From positions 5,543,481 to 5,607,480 of the forward strand of contig NW_004454193.1 of the NCBI RefSeq assembly GCF_000283155.1: DNA of 64,000 bases, read 5' to 3'. The notes beneath the pieces were generated by a model. That model had not been told where the DNA came from and did no database searches. It worked only from the letters and a program-made list of their open reading frames with translations. This DNA comes from Ceratotherium simum simum. Its lineage: Eukaryota > Chordata > Mammalia > Perissodactyla > Rhinocerotidae. The position numbers and the translations under genes are program-made. Shown here in pieces: positions 32,016-41,812 of the stretch (the stretch's first letter is position 1; every line of letters starts with the position of its first letter).

Positions 32016-32529
32016 TTTTCTGTCCTGGGATTTGACGTGGAGATGGCTCCTCTCAGGACTCGGCTGCTTACCGGGTGTTGGTGCTATGCACAGTGAACCT
32101 CAGCAGCAGGCGTCCCGGCTCCATGCTATTGGCAATGTGTTTCTGATGAGGCAGATGTATCTTGCCTCCTCTGACCTATGGTTTTCCTACGTTAGAGCAT
32201 CTGGGGGACCTCAGAGCCCTGTGTTTCTTTGGAACTCATGACCCCAACTCGGGGCACAACTAACCCGCTTTGGGGCTGACAAAGGCTGCAAGTTAAGTTC
32301 TACTAACAGACCTCTTAATAGGAGGTCTGCTTTTTAATTCTTTCTCTCTCTCTCTTTTAGAAAAATCAACGGAATAAGAGTTTCTCTTTGCCTACCCGTT
32401 GGTTGTCTCTCAGAGTCCATAATCACCTTCAGAGATTGCTTAATACGGCATTGATTTGGGTTGTTCAACTGGCAATCAGGAGTTCTATGACTGGGAAGTG
32501 TAGAATATCTGCAACCTCATATTTCATGT
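32016..32529. other. unique non-coding DNA
   Basis: Nothing recognised apart from a short (TC)n at 32342-32356. Confidence 0.4.
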
Positions 32530-32800
32530 TATATTAGTCGAAAACATATTTTTAAAGATGTGTGTTATTAATGACACAATAAAATCTCATTAGCGGATGG
32601 GGTTGATAGATGTGGTTTATCTAACATTAAGCAGAAATTGGCATCTGGAGGGAAGTATCAAGATTCTGTATTCCCAGACAGTGATATTGAACAAGCAGGG
32701 GCCAGGAGCAATCCGCTATTGATTAGATGGTGCAAGTAATTATATTTACCGAGCCGTTTTATTGGGTGGGGCAGAAGGTGAGGGAGCTCTTCTTTAGAGT
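32530..32800. other. candidate conserved non-coding block
   Basis: AT-rich and repeat-free with 'gttattaatgacaca', 'gctattgattagatgg' and 'caagtaattatatttaccg'. These are homeodomain and TALE-like words; enhancer function is inferred only. Confidence 0.3.
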
Positions 32801-33019
32801 AGAGAGAGAGCAATCAACAAAGATGTTGGCAGGGAGGGCCCCAGAGCCCGTGTGATTTTCTCTGGTTTGCTCTTGGTCTGGCCTGGTCCTAATCACTATT
32901 TAGAAATGCAGTGCATGCTGGAAGCTTCCTAGTGGCTTCCTTGCTCCAAATGCTGTGTTTCCTGGCAGTTTCCTGATATGTCTTGTAGTAGGGACAACCC
33001 CTTGTAGGCTATTCAATCC
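32801..33019. other. unique non-coding DNA
   Basis: Nothing recognised. Confidence 0.4.
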
Positions 33020-33312
33020 TCACCTCTACCCACCCCCACTACTGACATTACTGCTGCCACCACCACCACTGTCACGATTACCAACACCAACAACTCCAGC
33101 AGCATTAACACAACCCCTTTCACCATCATGAACAGTATCATCACCATCACCGCCATTGTAACATCACCATTGCCACTGCCACCCACCACCACCACCATCA
33201 CCATCACCACCATTACCACCACCATTGCCACTATCGTTATCACCACCGTTACCTACACCATCACCACTACCACCACCGCCATTGTCACCACCACGACCAC
33301 CACAACCACCAT
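33020..33312. repeat. degenerate trinucleotide array (CAC/ATC)n
   Basis: About 290 bases of mixed cac, acc, atc and att triplets with a 3-base period. Both strands stay open (Thr/Ile-rich on plus, Val/Met- and Gly-rich on minus), which explains the frames at 33013-33379; they are repeat artefacts. Confidence 0.95.
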
Positions 33313-33324
33313 GCTTCCCATGAG

Positions 33325-33500
33325 GAAGGGGTAGGCTTTGGAGTTTGACAGTCAGGGGTTTGAACTCCTGCTCTGTCACAGTGTCCTCCTCATTGGCACT
33401 TTCATCTGACTCACTGGGTTGTGATGAGGTATAAATGAGTTAAAATGAGCTAATGTCTGTAAAGTGCTTGGCACACAGCAGCCATTTGGTCATTGGAAGG
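33325..33500 (+). mobile_element. MIR SINE, sense
   Basis: 'gtaggctttggagtttgaca' (tRNA-like head), 'gtttgaactcctgctctgtc' and 'gtaaagtgcttggcacacag' (3' end) mark a MIR with a shortened middle. Confidence 0.8.
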
Positions 33501-33601
33501 TACTGTGCCACGTCTGTGATGAAATACTGTGAATTCTTAGCTTTTTTGTTCCTGATGCCTTTTTCTATCTCAAGGGGGATTATGGGTTTGAGCCTTCATC
33601 G

Positions 33602-33657
33602 CTTCCTTCCTTCCTTCTTCTCTCCCTTCTTCCCTTCTTTCCTTCCCTCCTTCCTCT
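33602..33657 (-). repeat. (CTTC/CCTT)n pyrimidine tract
   Basis: About 56 bases of cttc/cctt units, only pyrimidine on the plus strand. Confidence 0.95.
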
Positions 33658-33929
33658 AGATTCTTTTGTTCTGTGGTTGAATTGTTTGTAAAAACCTTCC
33701 ATTCATCGGAAAAGCCATTATCCCCATCTCACCTTCATCCTCAGCCCATCCCCTCTCGCGTGCCTCAGGCCTGTTCCACTCCACCACATACCACAAACAC
33801 CGCATGCATCTGACCTCAAACTTCTTCCTGGCTCTGCCATGGATGCGACCATTTACTGAAATGTCTGTGTGTCTATCAGGTGCTAGACTTCCACGTGGAG
33901 TCTATCCTCCTCTTTTGTGCTATTCTCTC
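33658..33929. other. unique non-coding DNA
   Basis: Nothing recognised. Confidence 0.4.
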
Positions 33930-34347
33930 ATTCCACCAGCGTGTATGAGTCTCCTCTCAACAAAAGATGGAGACTGTTTCTCTATATCTTGAGTTGGCCT
34001 GGCCTTGTGACTTGCTTCAGTCAGTAGCATGTGATGGAAGTGATGATGTGGAGTTCTGATGCTAGGTCTCAGGAAGCTCCTATATCTGCTCTTCCTCCTG
34101 GATCTCCTGGACCGGAGATAATTCAACCCAGCCCCAGCCGTCCTAGACCGGACAGCCCCAGCTGGCCTGCCAGTTGACTGCAGATGCATGGACAGGCAAG
34201 ATCAGCCCAGCCCGGGTGATTCACAGGTTTGTGAGAAATGATAAATCACATGTCACAAATCACAAATCACAAAAATAATGTTGTTGGAAGCTGCTAGGTT
34301 TGAGGGTTTGTTACACAGCGATAGGGTAGCACGAGATAACTGATACA
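33930..34347 (+). mobile_element. MLT1 MaLR LTR, sense
   Basis: 'gttggcctggccttgtgact' followed by 'tgcttcagtcag', then 'gttgactgcagatgcatgga', 'gtttgtgagaaatgat' and the end 'tgttacacagcgatagggta'. A local tandem of tcacaaa at about 34253-34273 was added near the tail. Confidence 0.85.
34253..34273. repeat. tcacaaa short tandem
   Basis: About three copies of tcacaaa (34253-34273), a slippage expansion inside the MLT1 LTR; 'aaatcacatg' just before is a related partial unit. Confidence 0.85.
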
Positions 34348-34353
34348 CCCCTT

Positions 34354-34745
34354 CCAACCCATTCTCTTCCCAGCATTCAGCATAATCTTCCTAAAACATA
34401 AGTCAGATCATGCCTCTGCCTGCTGTACATCATCCTTCAGTAGCTTCCCATTGCTCTTGGATAGACTCCAAACTGGAACCCAGCCTGTGGCCCAGTGTGT
34501 CCGGCCTCTGCCTCGGTCACTGGTCCTGTCCGTACTCCTTCCTGCTGACTTCTCCACCCCAGTCACCCGGGCCTTTCCCGCTCTGTGAATTAGCAAAGTG
34601 CTTTCCTGCCTCTGGGTGATAGTAAATGCTGTTCCTTCTGCTGGGACATTCTCTTCACCCTCCTCGCACCCTCACTCTTCTCACAGCCAGCTCCTTCCCT
34701 TTCTTCAGGCCTTAGCTCTTCACAGGGGCCTTCCCGACTTCCCAT
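34354..34745 (+). mobile_element. L2 LINE, sense, left part
   Basis: 'ctaaaacataagtcagatca', 'tagcttcccattgctcttgg', 'ctcttcacaggggccttccc' are L2 ORF2/3' region phrases. Split by an ERE insertion; resumes at 35109. Confidence 0.85.
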
Positions 34746-34759
34746 CTCAGGTAGGTCCC
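34746..34759. repeat. ERE left target-site duplication
   Basis: ctcaggtaggtccc, exact match to 35095-35108. Confidence 0.95.
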
Positions 34760-35094
34760 TCCCCCCCCTTTTCTTTTTTTAACAGTTTTATTTATTTATT
34801 TATTTTTTTGTGAGGAAGATCAGCCCTGAGCTAACATCCATGCTAATCCTCCTCTTTTTGCTGAGGAAGACTGGCTCTGAGCTAACATCTATTGCCAATC
34901 CTCCTCCTTTTTTTCCCCCCCAAAGCCCCAGTAGACAGTTGTATGTCATAGTTGCACAGCCTTCTAGTTGCTGTATGTGGGACACGGCCTCAGCATGGCC
35001 GGAGAAGCGGTGCATCGGTGCGCGCCCGGGATCCGAACCCGGGCCACCAGTAGCGGAGTGCGCGCACTTAACCGCTAAGACACGGGGACGGCCC
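34760..35094 (-). mobile_element. ERE SINE, antisense, duplicated 3' domain
   Basis: Read on the minus strand: a tRNA-Ser-like head with A box (cttagcggttaag) and B box (gggttcggatcc), an ERE body, two copies of the 3' domain (plus coordinates 34862-34908 and 34811-34858) and an (AAAT)n/A-rich tail. Exact 14-bp TSDs. Specific to perissodactyls. Confidence 0.95.
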
Positions 35095-35108
35095 CTCAGG
35101 TAGGTCCC
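35095..35108. repeat. ERE right target-site duplication
   Basis: ctcaggtaggtccc, exact match to 34746-34759. Confidence 0.95.
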
Positions 35109-35315
35109 CTTGTCTGTCTCAAACCCTTGTTCCTTTCATTTATATTAATTATTACAGCTCACAGTTATTTAGTTGTTTTCTCTTTTGAGGGGATCTCTCT
35201 CTCTCACTAGAATATAAACTCCAGGCAGGCAGGGACTTTATCTTATCTGTGCATCATGGACTTGCTGGTGTGTGGCTTAGACTCTGAATCAGAGTAGACA
35301 TTCAATAACCAATTT
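35109..35315 (+). mobile_element. L2 LINE, sense, right part
   Basis: 'ctagaatataaactccaggc' then 'aggcagggactttatcttat' and 'gtagacattcaataaccaat' are the L2 3' end, continuing the copy interrupted at 34760. Confidence 0.85.
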
Positions 35316-35329
35316 TTCTATCCCCACAA

Positions 35330-35575
35330 AAATAATAACCATGTCAGGCACTGTCCTAAATGCTTTATATGTGTTAGTCTAATCTTCACAACAGCTGTGA
35401 GGCTGATACCATTATGATCCCATTATGTAAAAGAGAAAATGGAGAAATACGGACGTTAAGTAATTGTCCAAAGACACACAGCTAGAAGTTGGTGTTGCCA
35501 GGATGTGAACTAGGCAGTCTGGCACCAACATGTGAGCCTTTGACCACATGCTACACTGTACCTACAAGCTGGTAC
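35330..35575 (-). mobile_element. MIR SINE, antisense
   Basis: 'catgtcaggcactgtcctaa', 'gtctaatcttcacaacagct', 'ccaaagacacacagctagaa' and 'gatgtgaactaggcagtctg' mark a full antisense MIR. Confidence 0.85.
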
Positions 35576-35689
35576 CGTCGTACTTCCATTTACACAGCAA
35601 GAAAATCAAGCTTTGAGAGCGGAGGCCCCTTGTGCTAGGGTCTCCCAGGGAGTTATTGTGAAGATGTTGTGAAGGCACATGTGATTGAC

Positions 35690-36045
35690 TCTTCACCCCT
35701 CATGCTATTGCATCGGGACTCCGGGTCTGGCCAACGCTGATCCCTCTTCCTAGAATTCCCTTTCTCTCCTCTTCCCTTATTGACCTGGCAAACTCCTACC
35801 CATTCCTCAAGGTCTGGCTGTTACTTCCTTCTCCATGGAGCAGGATTTGGTTCCACTCCCCTTACTGAGTGCCCACATCAGTCAGTTCTGGTACTGACCA
35901 CACTGTACTGTGTTTATTCTCTTTCTTGACTCTTGGGGGCAAGACTCATGTCTACCCTACACCGTATCCTCATCACAGTGCCTGGCACTTGGTAGGGGGC
36001 TTATATATGTGCTTTGATTGACTGACTAAATGAGGCTTAAACTTA
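35690..36045 (+). mobile_element. L2 LINE 3' end, sense
   Basis: 'ctggcaaactcctacccatt' followed by 'cctcaaggtctggctg', 'gaccacactgtactgtgttt' and 'cacagtgcctggcacttggt' are L2 3' phrases. Confidence 0.9.
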
Positions 36046-36074
36046 TACGGGTCTTAATTCCATTCCTGTAAAGC

Positions 36075-36192
36075 AGATTTGATGTTTTCCCATTAAAAGT
36101 GAATTCCATAACCAGATGAATGCTCAAAGATATGTATATAAAGAATTTCATCACAGCATTGTGTATAATAAAAAACAACAAAAAAAGAAAAC
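36075..36192 (+). mobile_element. L1M, sense, left part
   Basis: 'aatttcatcacagcattgtg' then 'tataataaaaaac' is the L1 ORF2 3' region. Broken by an MLT1A LTR and resumed at 36532. Confidence 0.75.
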
Positions 36193-36531
36193 AACTTGCC
36201 TTAGTCCATTCAGGCTGCTATAACAAAAATACCATTACATGCCATAAACTGGGTGGCTCAAACAAACATTTATTTCTCACAGCAGTGTCTGGTGAGGGTC
36301 CGCTTCCTGGGTCATAGATGGTGGCCTTCTCACTGTGTCCTCACATGGTGGAAGGACGAGGGAGCTCCCTGGGATCTCTTTCATAAGGGCACTAATCCCA
36401 TTCATGAGAGGTCCACCCTCATGACCTAATCACCTCCCAATGCCCCACCTCCTAATACGATCACATTGGGAGTTAAGATTTCAGCATATGAATTTGAGGG
36501 GGACATAAACATCCAGTCTATTGAATAACTT
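36193..36531 (-). mobile_element. MLT1A-type MaLR LTR, antisense, with 5-bp TSD
   Basis: LTR 36198-36526 reads 'ttagtccattcaggctgcta', 'ggtgagggtccgcttcctgg', 'ctcactgtgtcctcacatgg', 'ctcatgacctaatcacctcc'. Flanking aactt at 36193-36197 and 36527-36531 fits the 5-bp TSD of ERVL-MaLR. An internal piece of the consensus is missing. Removing it rejoins the L1 text. Confidence 0.9.
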
Positions 36532-36935
36532 AAATGCCCATCAATCAGGGTTGGTTAAACGCTGTACTGTTCATGCATATAACTAAATACTATTCAGGAA
36601 TTTTAAAAGATAAGGTAAAAATATATTTATTGACAAGAAAATCATTTACAATATATTACTAAATTTAAAAAGCAGGTTACAAAACAGTAATATGGTGCAG
36701 ATCCTCTTTTTCTGCTATCTTATTGGGAACAGAGGCATCTATAGACAAATTCTACAGAAATAGTCTGAAGGGACATAGAGCTATTTATCAGTACATTAGT
36801 CTCCGGTGGGGGCAAGGTGGGATTGTGGCGATTTCCCTCTTTATAGGGTTCTGTTCTCTTTTGAATTAGTTTCAACAATGGACAGTCATTAGTTTCATAA
36901 TCACCAAATAAAGCACTAACATGACAATAATTATG
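36532..36935 (+). mobile_element. L1M, sense, right part
   Basis: 'aaatgcccatcaatcagggt' then 'tggttaaacgctgtac' and 'aaaaagcaggttacaaaaca' continue the L1M ORF2 end, followed by 3' UTR to about 36935. Confidence 0.8.
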
Positions 36936-37594
36936 TTTTAACGTTGTCCAATTATCCTGCTTCCAGGGCTGACTCCATGGCCATGATCACTAATGTTCCA
37001 GACTCCTGGATAAATGTGCTGAGTGCTCCAAGGGTTTCTAAGACATCCGAAGGGAACCAAACTGCCTGGTGGACACAAGATGTGGGACTTCCCAGACACG
37101 AGGAGGAGCCATCGGGGGTGTTTGTCCTGGATAGTAATTCCACGCCAACTGTCTGAGGGGAGTTGACCCTAGAATCCTCAGTGTGGAGTTTTATAGGGTC
37201 CCTGAGTTTACCACTTGTAAAGTATGTCATTTCTGCTCCCCCTAACACACTTCTGATACTGTAAGAAAATGTGTGCCAGTGTCTATGTTTTCCCATAGTC
37301 GACCACCACCATCTCCACCAAGAGGTGGTCACGTCATCTTGGTTGTGGTCATCTTCTCCTTCCCCACTGACCCCTGAAACATGGAGCGAGACACGTTGTC
37401 CTTTGGACAAGCTCTTAGCACCAGGTTGTAAGAGAAAAATTACAATCCTCCCACATTTTAAGATCCTCGTATTCTATTTGGCAAATAGAGTGGTTTCCAA
37501 ACCACAGATCGAATCGGTTTGGTTCAACAAAACATTCATTTTTAATCTGCTATGTGGTAGACACTGTAGTTTGAGGTAAAGGATATGGAATTTC
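36936..37594. other. unique non-coding DNA
   Basis: No repeat recognised. A 152-codon minus-strand frame (36952-37410) and overlapping plus frames have no recognisable domain; no splice or promoter context was seen. Confidence 0.35.
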
Positions 37595-37740
37595 ATTCAT
37601 TCATTCATTTGTTCTTTCAACAAACGAGTCTTGGGCATCTTCATGAGCCAGGCACTGGGCTCTGTGCTGGGGATACAAAGACGCACGAGGAGATCCCAAA
37701 GAGAGGAGACAGACCCATGAACAGATGCTCTCATTTTAAC
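37595..37740 (-). mobile_element. L2 LINE 3' end, antisense
   Basis: (ttca)n then 'catgagccaggcactgggct', 'gtgctggggatacaaagacg' follow the antisense L2 3' end. Confidence 0.8.
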
Positions 37741-38779
37741 AAACTTCCTTTCCGACATGTAGATGGGCAGGCACAAAATAAGTGGCCATGTGAGCTTCGG
37801 GGATGAGAAGTGGGTCCCTTGATGCAGGACTGCCACTAGCCCACATGGTGCCTCTGCCAACTAGAGAAAGTTTCCCTTTCTCAAGATACTTTCTTCCATC
37901 TGTCAAAAAATTGTACTGATTTTGCTTGAACAAAACACATTATTGTCATCTGCCAGAAAACTGTCGTCACAAATATAGAAATCTACAGAGGATATGTGAA
38001 TGGCACCCACTTAGATATGAGCTCTTCTGCAGTACACAACCTGCACAGCTGTACATACAGGGGCTCTGTTTAAGTGGGCTCAAGGGCCCATGTTGGAGGT
38101 GGGAGTTTGTCCCAGGCCAGTTGAAAGTGTGGACTGACTTTGCTCCATTTGGGCTTTCCCTCCTTATATGAGCCCATGTTAAGCAGTTTCTTATGAAGAT
38201 GATCATATTTTTACCTCTGTCCTGAAGCCTGGTCTTGTTAATCTAAACAGATTCCGCTTATGAATGTACAGTTTTTAATTTTGTAGCTTAGATGGACCCT
38301 GTGAGCCCATGACTGGCATATCAGCCTTGGGAGGGAACAGAAGGGGATCATCAACCTCATGAAGATGACAGATATTGGACGAAGCATAGGATGGATGGGG
38401 GAGAGTAGGAACTCAAACACTCCTGGCCCAAGGAGAAAATCAAAGACATCTAGTTCCTAACAGGCCCACGATTTATGGCCTCCCCAAGCTAATCTAGAAA
38501 TTACCTTGGCATTGATTAACCCCGACTTGCCTAGTCGGTAAATCTCCATGGTGACCTGAATCTGGGGCCTGGCTTTGAAAGGCACCTGCCAGGAAGAACT
38601 GAGGTGTGATTTAAACAGTGGCAGGATGTGGCAGGGAACAGAAAGCCCTCTTTCTAGAAAGCACGCCCTTTCTGCTCCCGGAGAACCAGACCTTTACACC
38701 ACTTCCAGCCGGGCCTGGGAGGGAGCTGCTCCTCCTTTCCAGGCTATGGAAGCATCGTGCTGAAAACATGTCCCCCTCG
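37741..38779. other. unique non-coding DNA
   Basis: No repeat or exon recognised; short chance frames only. Confidence 0.4.
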
Positions 38780-40140
38780 CATCACCGCTGATGGGAAGAG
38801 GAACTCAGATAAAGGAAACAGATACATATCTGTTGTTGGGAGCTTTGTTTCCAAGCATGATATATGGTTCCGGAGGAGGAGTTAGAAAACAAATTATTGT
38901 GTCCCCTCACCGCCGACAGGTCTTTCGTGGAGCCGACGGGGGGGAGATGAGATGCTAGCGATTACCGGTTACCTCACAATGGGTCCCCAGGACAGGAAAA
39001 GTGTCTTAAGTTTATCTATTGTTAAGTGAGATAATTTATCGTCGTCAAGGGTTAAGGAGCAATTCCAGCCCCTTCCTACTTCGGGAACAGAGATTTATAA
39101 GACGATGCCCAAATTTAGACATTGAGGCGCTGCCGGCAGAAATGTCCCGAAAGGCTGATGGCTTTTGTGCGTTTGAAGCCAAGTCACTCAGGGAGCTAAT
39201 TTGAGGCTCTCCTCGGAAACTATATTTGCTTTCTGAGTGCATGGTGAGTTTTCATTTGGGCTCTAACCAGCTGACAGCTATGCAAGTTTGTAGATACCAG
39301 TAATTGAATATAGATAACCTTGATGGTTGACCTCGTCAGAGCCAGGCCTGGCTGCTTCCCATTGTTCCTGGTTTTGCCGGTTGATGCTAAACTGCTGCTG
39401 GATGAATTTATATATTAAGAATTCGCTGCAGTGGGAATTGCTTATCGTTCCCCAGTCTATCCTGTAAGCTTCTATTTACTTGACGTGGTGAGCAGAGAAT
39501 AAAAGCCATGGTTTGACTGTTCGCTCTTAGTGACGGAGAGCAGTGTGTTGGAAAAGCTTTATTAATTTCTAAAAACAAAGGGAGGGTGACGCTTTTTCTT
39601 TGCAAGAATCGCGAAGAGGCTCTCGTCTCACAAAGCTGCTGGTGGCTGTCTGAAGTTGGTTCCCAGCCATCTTTTTAGTGTTCAATTTAGCTTAAAAGCA
39701 GAGTTTGCAGCGGGCTCAGCGCTGTCGCCAGCGTGAAGCTCTTGTATTTTAAGGGAAATATTGGAAGAGGGTCAGAATTGATGGTTTATTAGGAGAGATG
39801 CTTTCAGAAGTCTCTGAGAGGGGAGGGGGCCACGATCCTGCGGAGAGCAGAGGGCAGGTCACCGGCCACGTAAAGAGTGGGGCACGAGTTAGGCCGAGTG
39901 TTTGCATCAGGCTGCTTGAATATTTGAGCAGACAGCTGTCAGCAGAACGTAACAGAGGGCTCCACAACAATCTCTACTTTCTACTTCTCTGAATTGTTGA
40001 AATGTCAACAGCGAACATGGATCACTTTTTGCCATCAGAAAAAAAGACGAAATTGTTGAGAAAAATCTTTTCTAGAAACCTTGTTATCTTGCCTTCTGGA
40101 AGCAGATCTGTATTTCTCCAGGCTCTCCTTTCACGACTTT
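38780..40140. other. repeat-free candidate conserved non-coding cluster
   Basis: About 1.36 kb with no recognisable repeat, retained CpG words ('ccgccgacagg', 'atttatcgtcgtcaagg', 'agaatcgcgaag') and many regulatory-type words (agataa, taatttg, 'cagctgacagctatg'). The longest unbroken candidate enhancer block here; conservation not tested. Confidence 0.4.
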
Positions 40141-40943
40141 GAACTTTGCAGAGGGGCAGTGGGTGTTAGGGAAGGCCAGAGTCTGTGTCCCTGTTAGAGG
40201 TGTGGGGGTTGGAGGGTGGCCCCGTGGACGGAGGAGGCGGAGGGACAAATGCAAACTGAGGAGTCGCCCAGGTGGCCGCCGTCTAACTAGTGGCACACTG
40301 GCTGCTCATTTCGCGGGGTGGCTTTGGGGGGCCTGGGCTTTAGAAAGGTGCGGGCGGGAGCTCCAGAGGCCCTCGCTGCCAAGCAACTGTGTGTCACTGC
40401 TCAGCTGAGGAATCAGCCTTTGATGCTTTCAACATCAGAACATCAGAGCCGTTCTTCATCCTGAGAAGGAAGGTTCGGGTTAGTCAGCCAGGGCAAATAG
40501 CTCAAGGGAAATTTCATCTTCCCTTTGTCGGGCCCCCTGCTTTCATGTACTGGGGCCGTACACTCCGCCTACCACACGGGGAGAAGAAGGCTGGCCGGAC
40601 CCAGGCGTGCGAAGCCAGTTTGGGGCCTGAGTGGGGAGGAGGTGGCCACCTTGGCGCTGGAGGCCTCCTGGGAGCCGAGACACAGACCACACTTGGTGGA
40701 AGGGGCTGCTGCTGGCTGAACTGACCTCTCCATTAGGCCCTCTGCCGTCACCACCGTCACTGTCACCGTGGGGACTGGCCGGGGAATTTTTCAACCCTGG
40801 CCAGTCCAACCGGTCTGGCCTCCCTTCCCAACAAGGATGGCCCTGTTTGTGTCTCTGCTCCTCCGGGCGTGTTCACTTTGTAAAGAAGGGAATGAAGGGC
40901 ATGCAAGGGTGCCAACAGCCAGCACCTTCCACTGTAGCCTGTG
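40141..40943. other. unique GC-richer non-coding DNA
   Basis: GC-richer than its surroundings (for example 40195-40380) but without CpG-island density. Overlapping frames on both strands at 40389-40969 have no known domain. Confidence 0.4.
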
Positions 40944-40947
40944 GTGC
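40930..40947 (+). mobile_element. MIR head remnant, sense
   Basis: 'cactgtagcctgtggtgc' resembles the MIR 5' start and lies just left of the LTR insertion whose right side continues as MIR. A short match, inferred partly from context. Confidence 0.45.
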
Positions 40948-41301
40948 TGAAGGAAGTAAATTATATTAAAAATTTAAAAGTTAATACCTTAGAGACAGGC
41001 AGGCACCTCCACACCCTAAGGATTCCTGGTATAAGGGGGAACGTTTATCGATCCTGACTGACTCTATTCATAGAAGACTCGCCCTAAACTGTTCGGGGAA
41101 AATTGAGAACAAGAGAGTGCTCCAGAGGGATAAGTTTGGGAGGGTCGGGGTGGAGGGGGTCCAGATGGGGACGCGTGTGTGTAACCTGATAATCGCTTCG
41201 CGCCATAGCAATTCGCGCCATAAAATGTAACTGTTTAAATGTTTTAAATTAGCCAATCATATAAGACCGCACCAACCTTTTCCCCCTTTATGCTTCCAAA
41301 T

Positions 41302-41311
41302 CCTATAAAAG
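41302..41311 (+). promoter_or_regulatory. LTR TATA box
   Basis: cctataaaag lies about 80 bases upstream of the aataaa signal, the usual U3/R layout of a retroviral LTR. Activity unknown. Confidence 0.7.
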
Positions 41312-41385
41312 AGCTTGCCCCTTAAGGTTCGGGGTCGACTCCTCTGTCTCCTGCGAGAGATACGTGTCGACCCGGAGCTCCGCTT

Positions 41386-41391
41386 AATAAA
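41386..41391 (+). terminator. LTR polyadenylation signal
   Basis: aataaa within 'cgcttaataaacctcttacc', the R-region signal of the solo LTR. Confidence 0.75.
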
Positions 41392-41494
41392 CCTCTTACC
41401 TCTTGCGTTTGCATCAAGCTTGGTCTTCTGTGTCTGTGGGTCCGCGCCTTCCCGAGGCTGGAGTTGGGGTTCCCTTTTTGGGATCCTACAGTGC

Positions 41495-41600
41495 CTGGAG
41501 CCAGACGTCCTGGGTTTGAATCCGACCCTGCTGCCTATTAGCTATCTAACTCCGAGCAGTTATTGCATCATTTTCTTGCTTAGTTTTCTCCTCTACAAAA
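41495..41600 (+). mobile_element. MIR SINE, sense, middle part
   Basis: 'ctggagccagacgtcctggg' then 'tttgaatccgaccctgctgc' and 'ttttctcctctacaaaatgg' are MIR. Interrupted on the left by the LTR and on the right by an ERE. Confidence 0.9.
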
Positions 41601-41611
41601 TGGGTATGGTA
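41601..41611. repeat. ERE left target-site duplication
   Basis: tgggtatggta, exact match to 41802-41812. Confidence 0.95.
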
Positions 41612-41801
41612 GGGGCCAGCCCCATGGCCTACAGGTTAAGTTCGGTGCGCTCCACTTCAGCGGCCCGGGTTCAGTTCCTGGGTGTGGACCTACACCACTC
41701 ATTGGTGGCCGTGCTGTGGCAGCGACCCACATACAAAATAGAGGAAGACTGGCACAGATGTTAGCTCAGGGTGAATCTTCCATAGCACAAAAAACAAAAA
41801 G
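41612..41801 (+). mobile_element. ERE SINE, sense (short form)
   Basis: tRNA-like head 'ccatggcctacaggttaag' (A-box region), B box 'gggttcagttcc', body 'gccgtgctgtggcagcgacc' and 3' end 'gatgttagctcagggtgaat' then 'cttccatagcac' with an A-rich tail. Exact 11-bp TSDs. Differs from the longer ERE copies, so likely a different ERE subfamily. Confidence 0.95.
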
Positions 41802-41812
41802 TGGGTATGGTA
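41802..41812. repeat. ERE right target-site duplication
   Basis: tgggtatggta, exact match to 41601-41611. Confidence 0.95.

Larger units (their letters stand above)
40944..41494 (+). mobile_element. solo class-I ERV LTR with 4-bp TSD
   Basis: LTR 40948-41490 starts tgaagga and ends tcctaca (imperfect TG...CA inverted termini) and is flanked by gtgc at 40944-40947 and 41491-41494, as for gammaretrovirus-like ERV1. TATA (cctataaaag, about 41302) and aataaa (41386-41391) are visible. No gag, pol or env follows. Confidence 0.9.

Noticed and set aside
31958..32100. Splice-acceptor-like tract followed by a possible exon
   Set aside because: A good polypyrimidine-CAG is present, but two frames hit stops almost at once, the third stops by about 32095, and no donor site was identified.
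33013..33379. Val/Met-rich, Thr-rich and Gly-rich frames
   Set aside because: All are readings of the trinucleotide array in different frames.
34980..35094. tRNA gene suggested by A and B boxes
   Set aside because: The boxes belong to the tRNA-derived head of an ERE SINE; no cloverleaf with an anticodon arm is preserved.
36952..37410. 152-codon minus-strand open frame
   Set aside because: No recognisable protein family and overlapping frames on the plus strand; consistent with chance.
26838..38053. Shared 16-mer ctgcacagctgtacat at about 26840 and 38040
   Set aside because: Short, near-palindromic, with unrelated flanks; may well be chance at this length and distance.
41315..41764. 149-codon plus-strand open frame
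   Set aside because: Runs through the solo LTR, a MIR and an ERE, so it cannot be a single gene.
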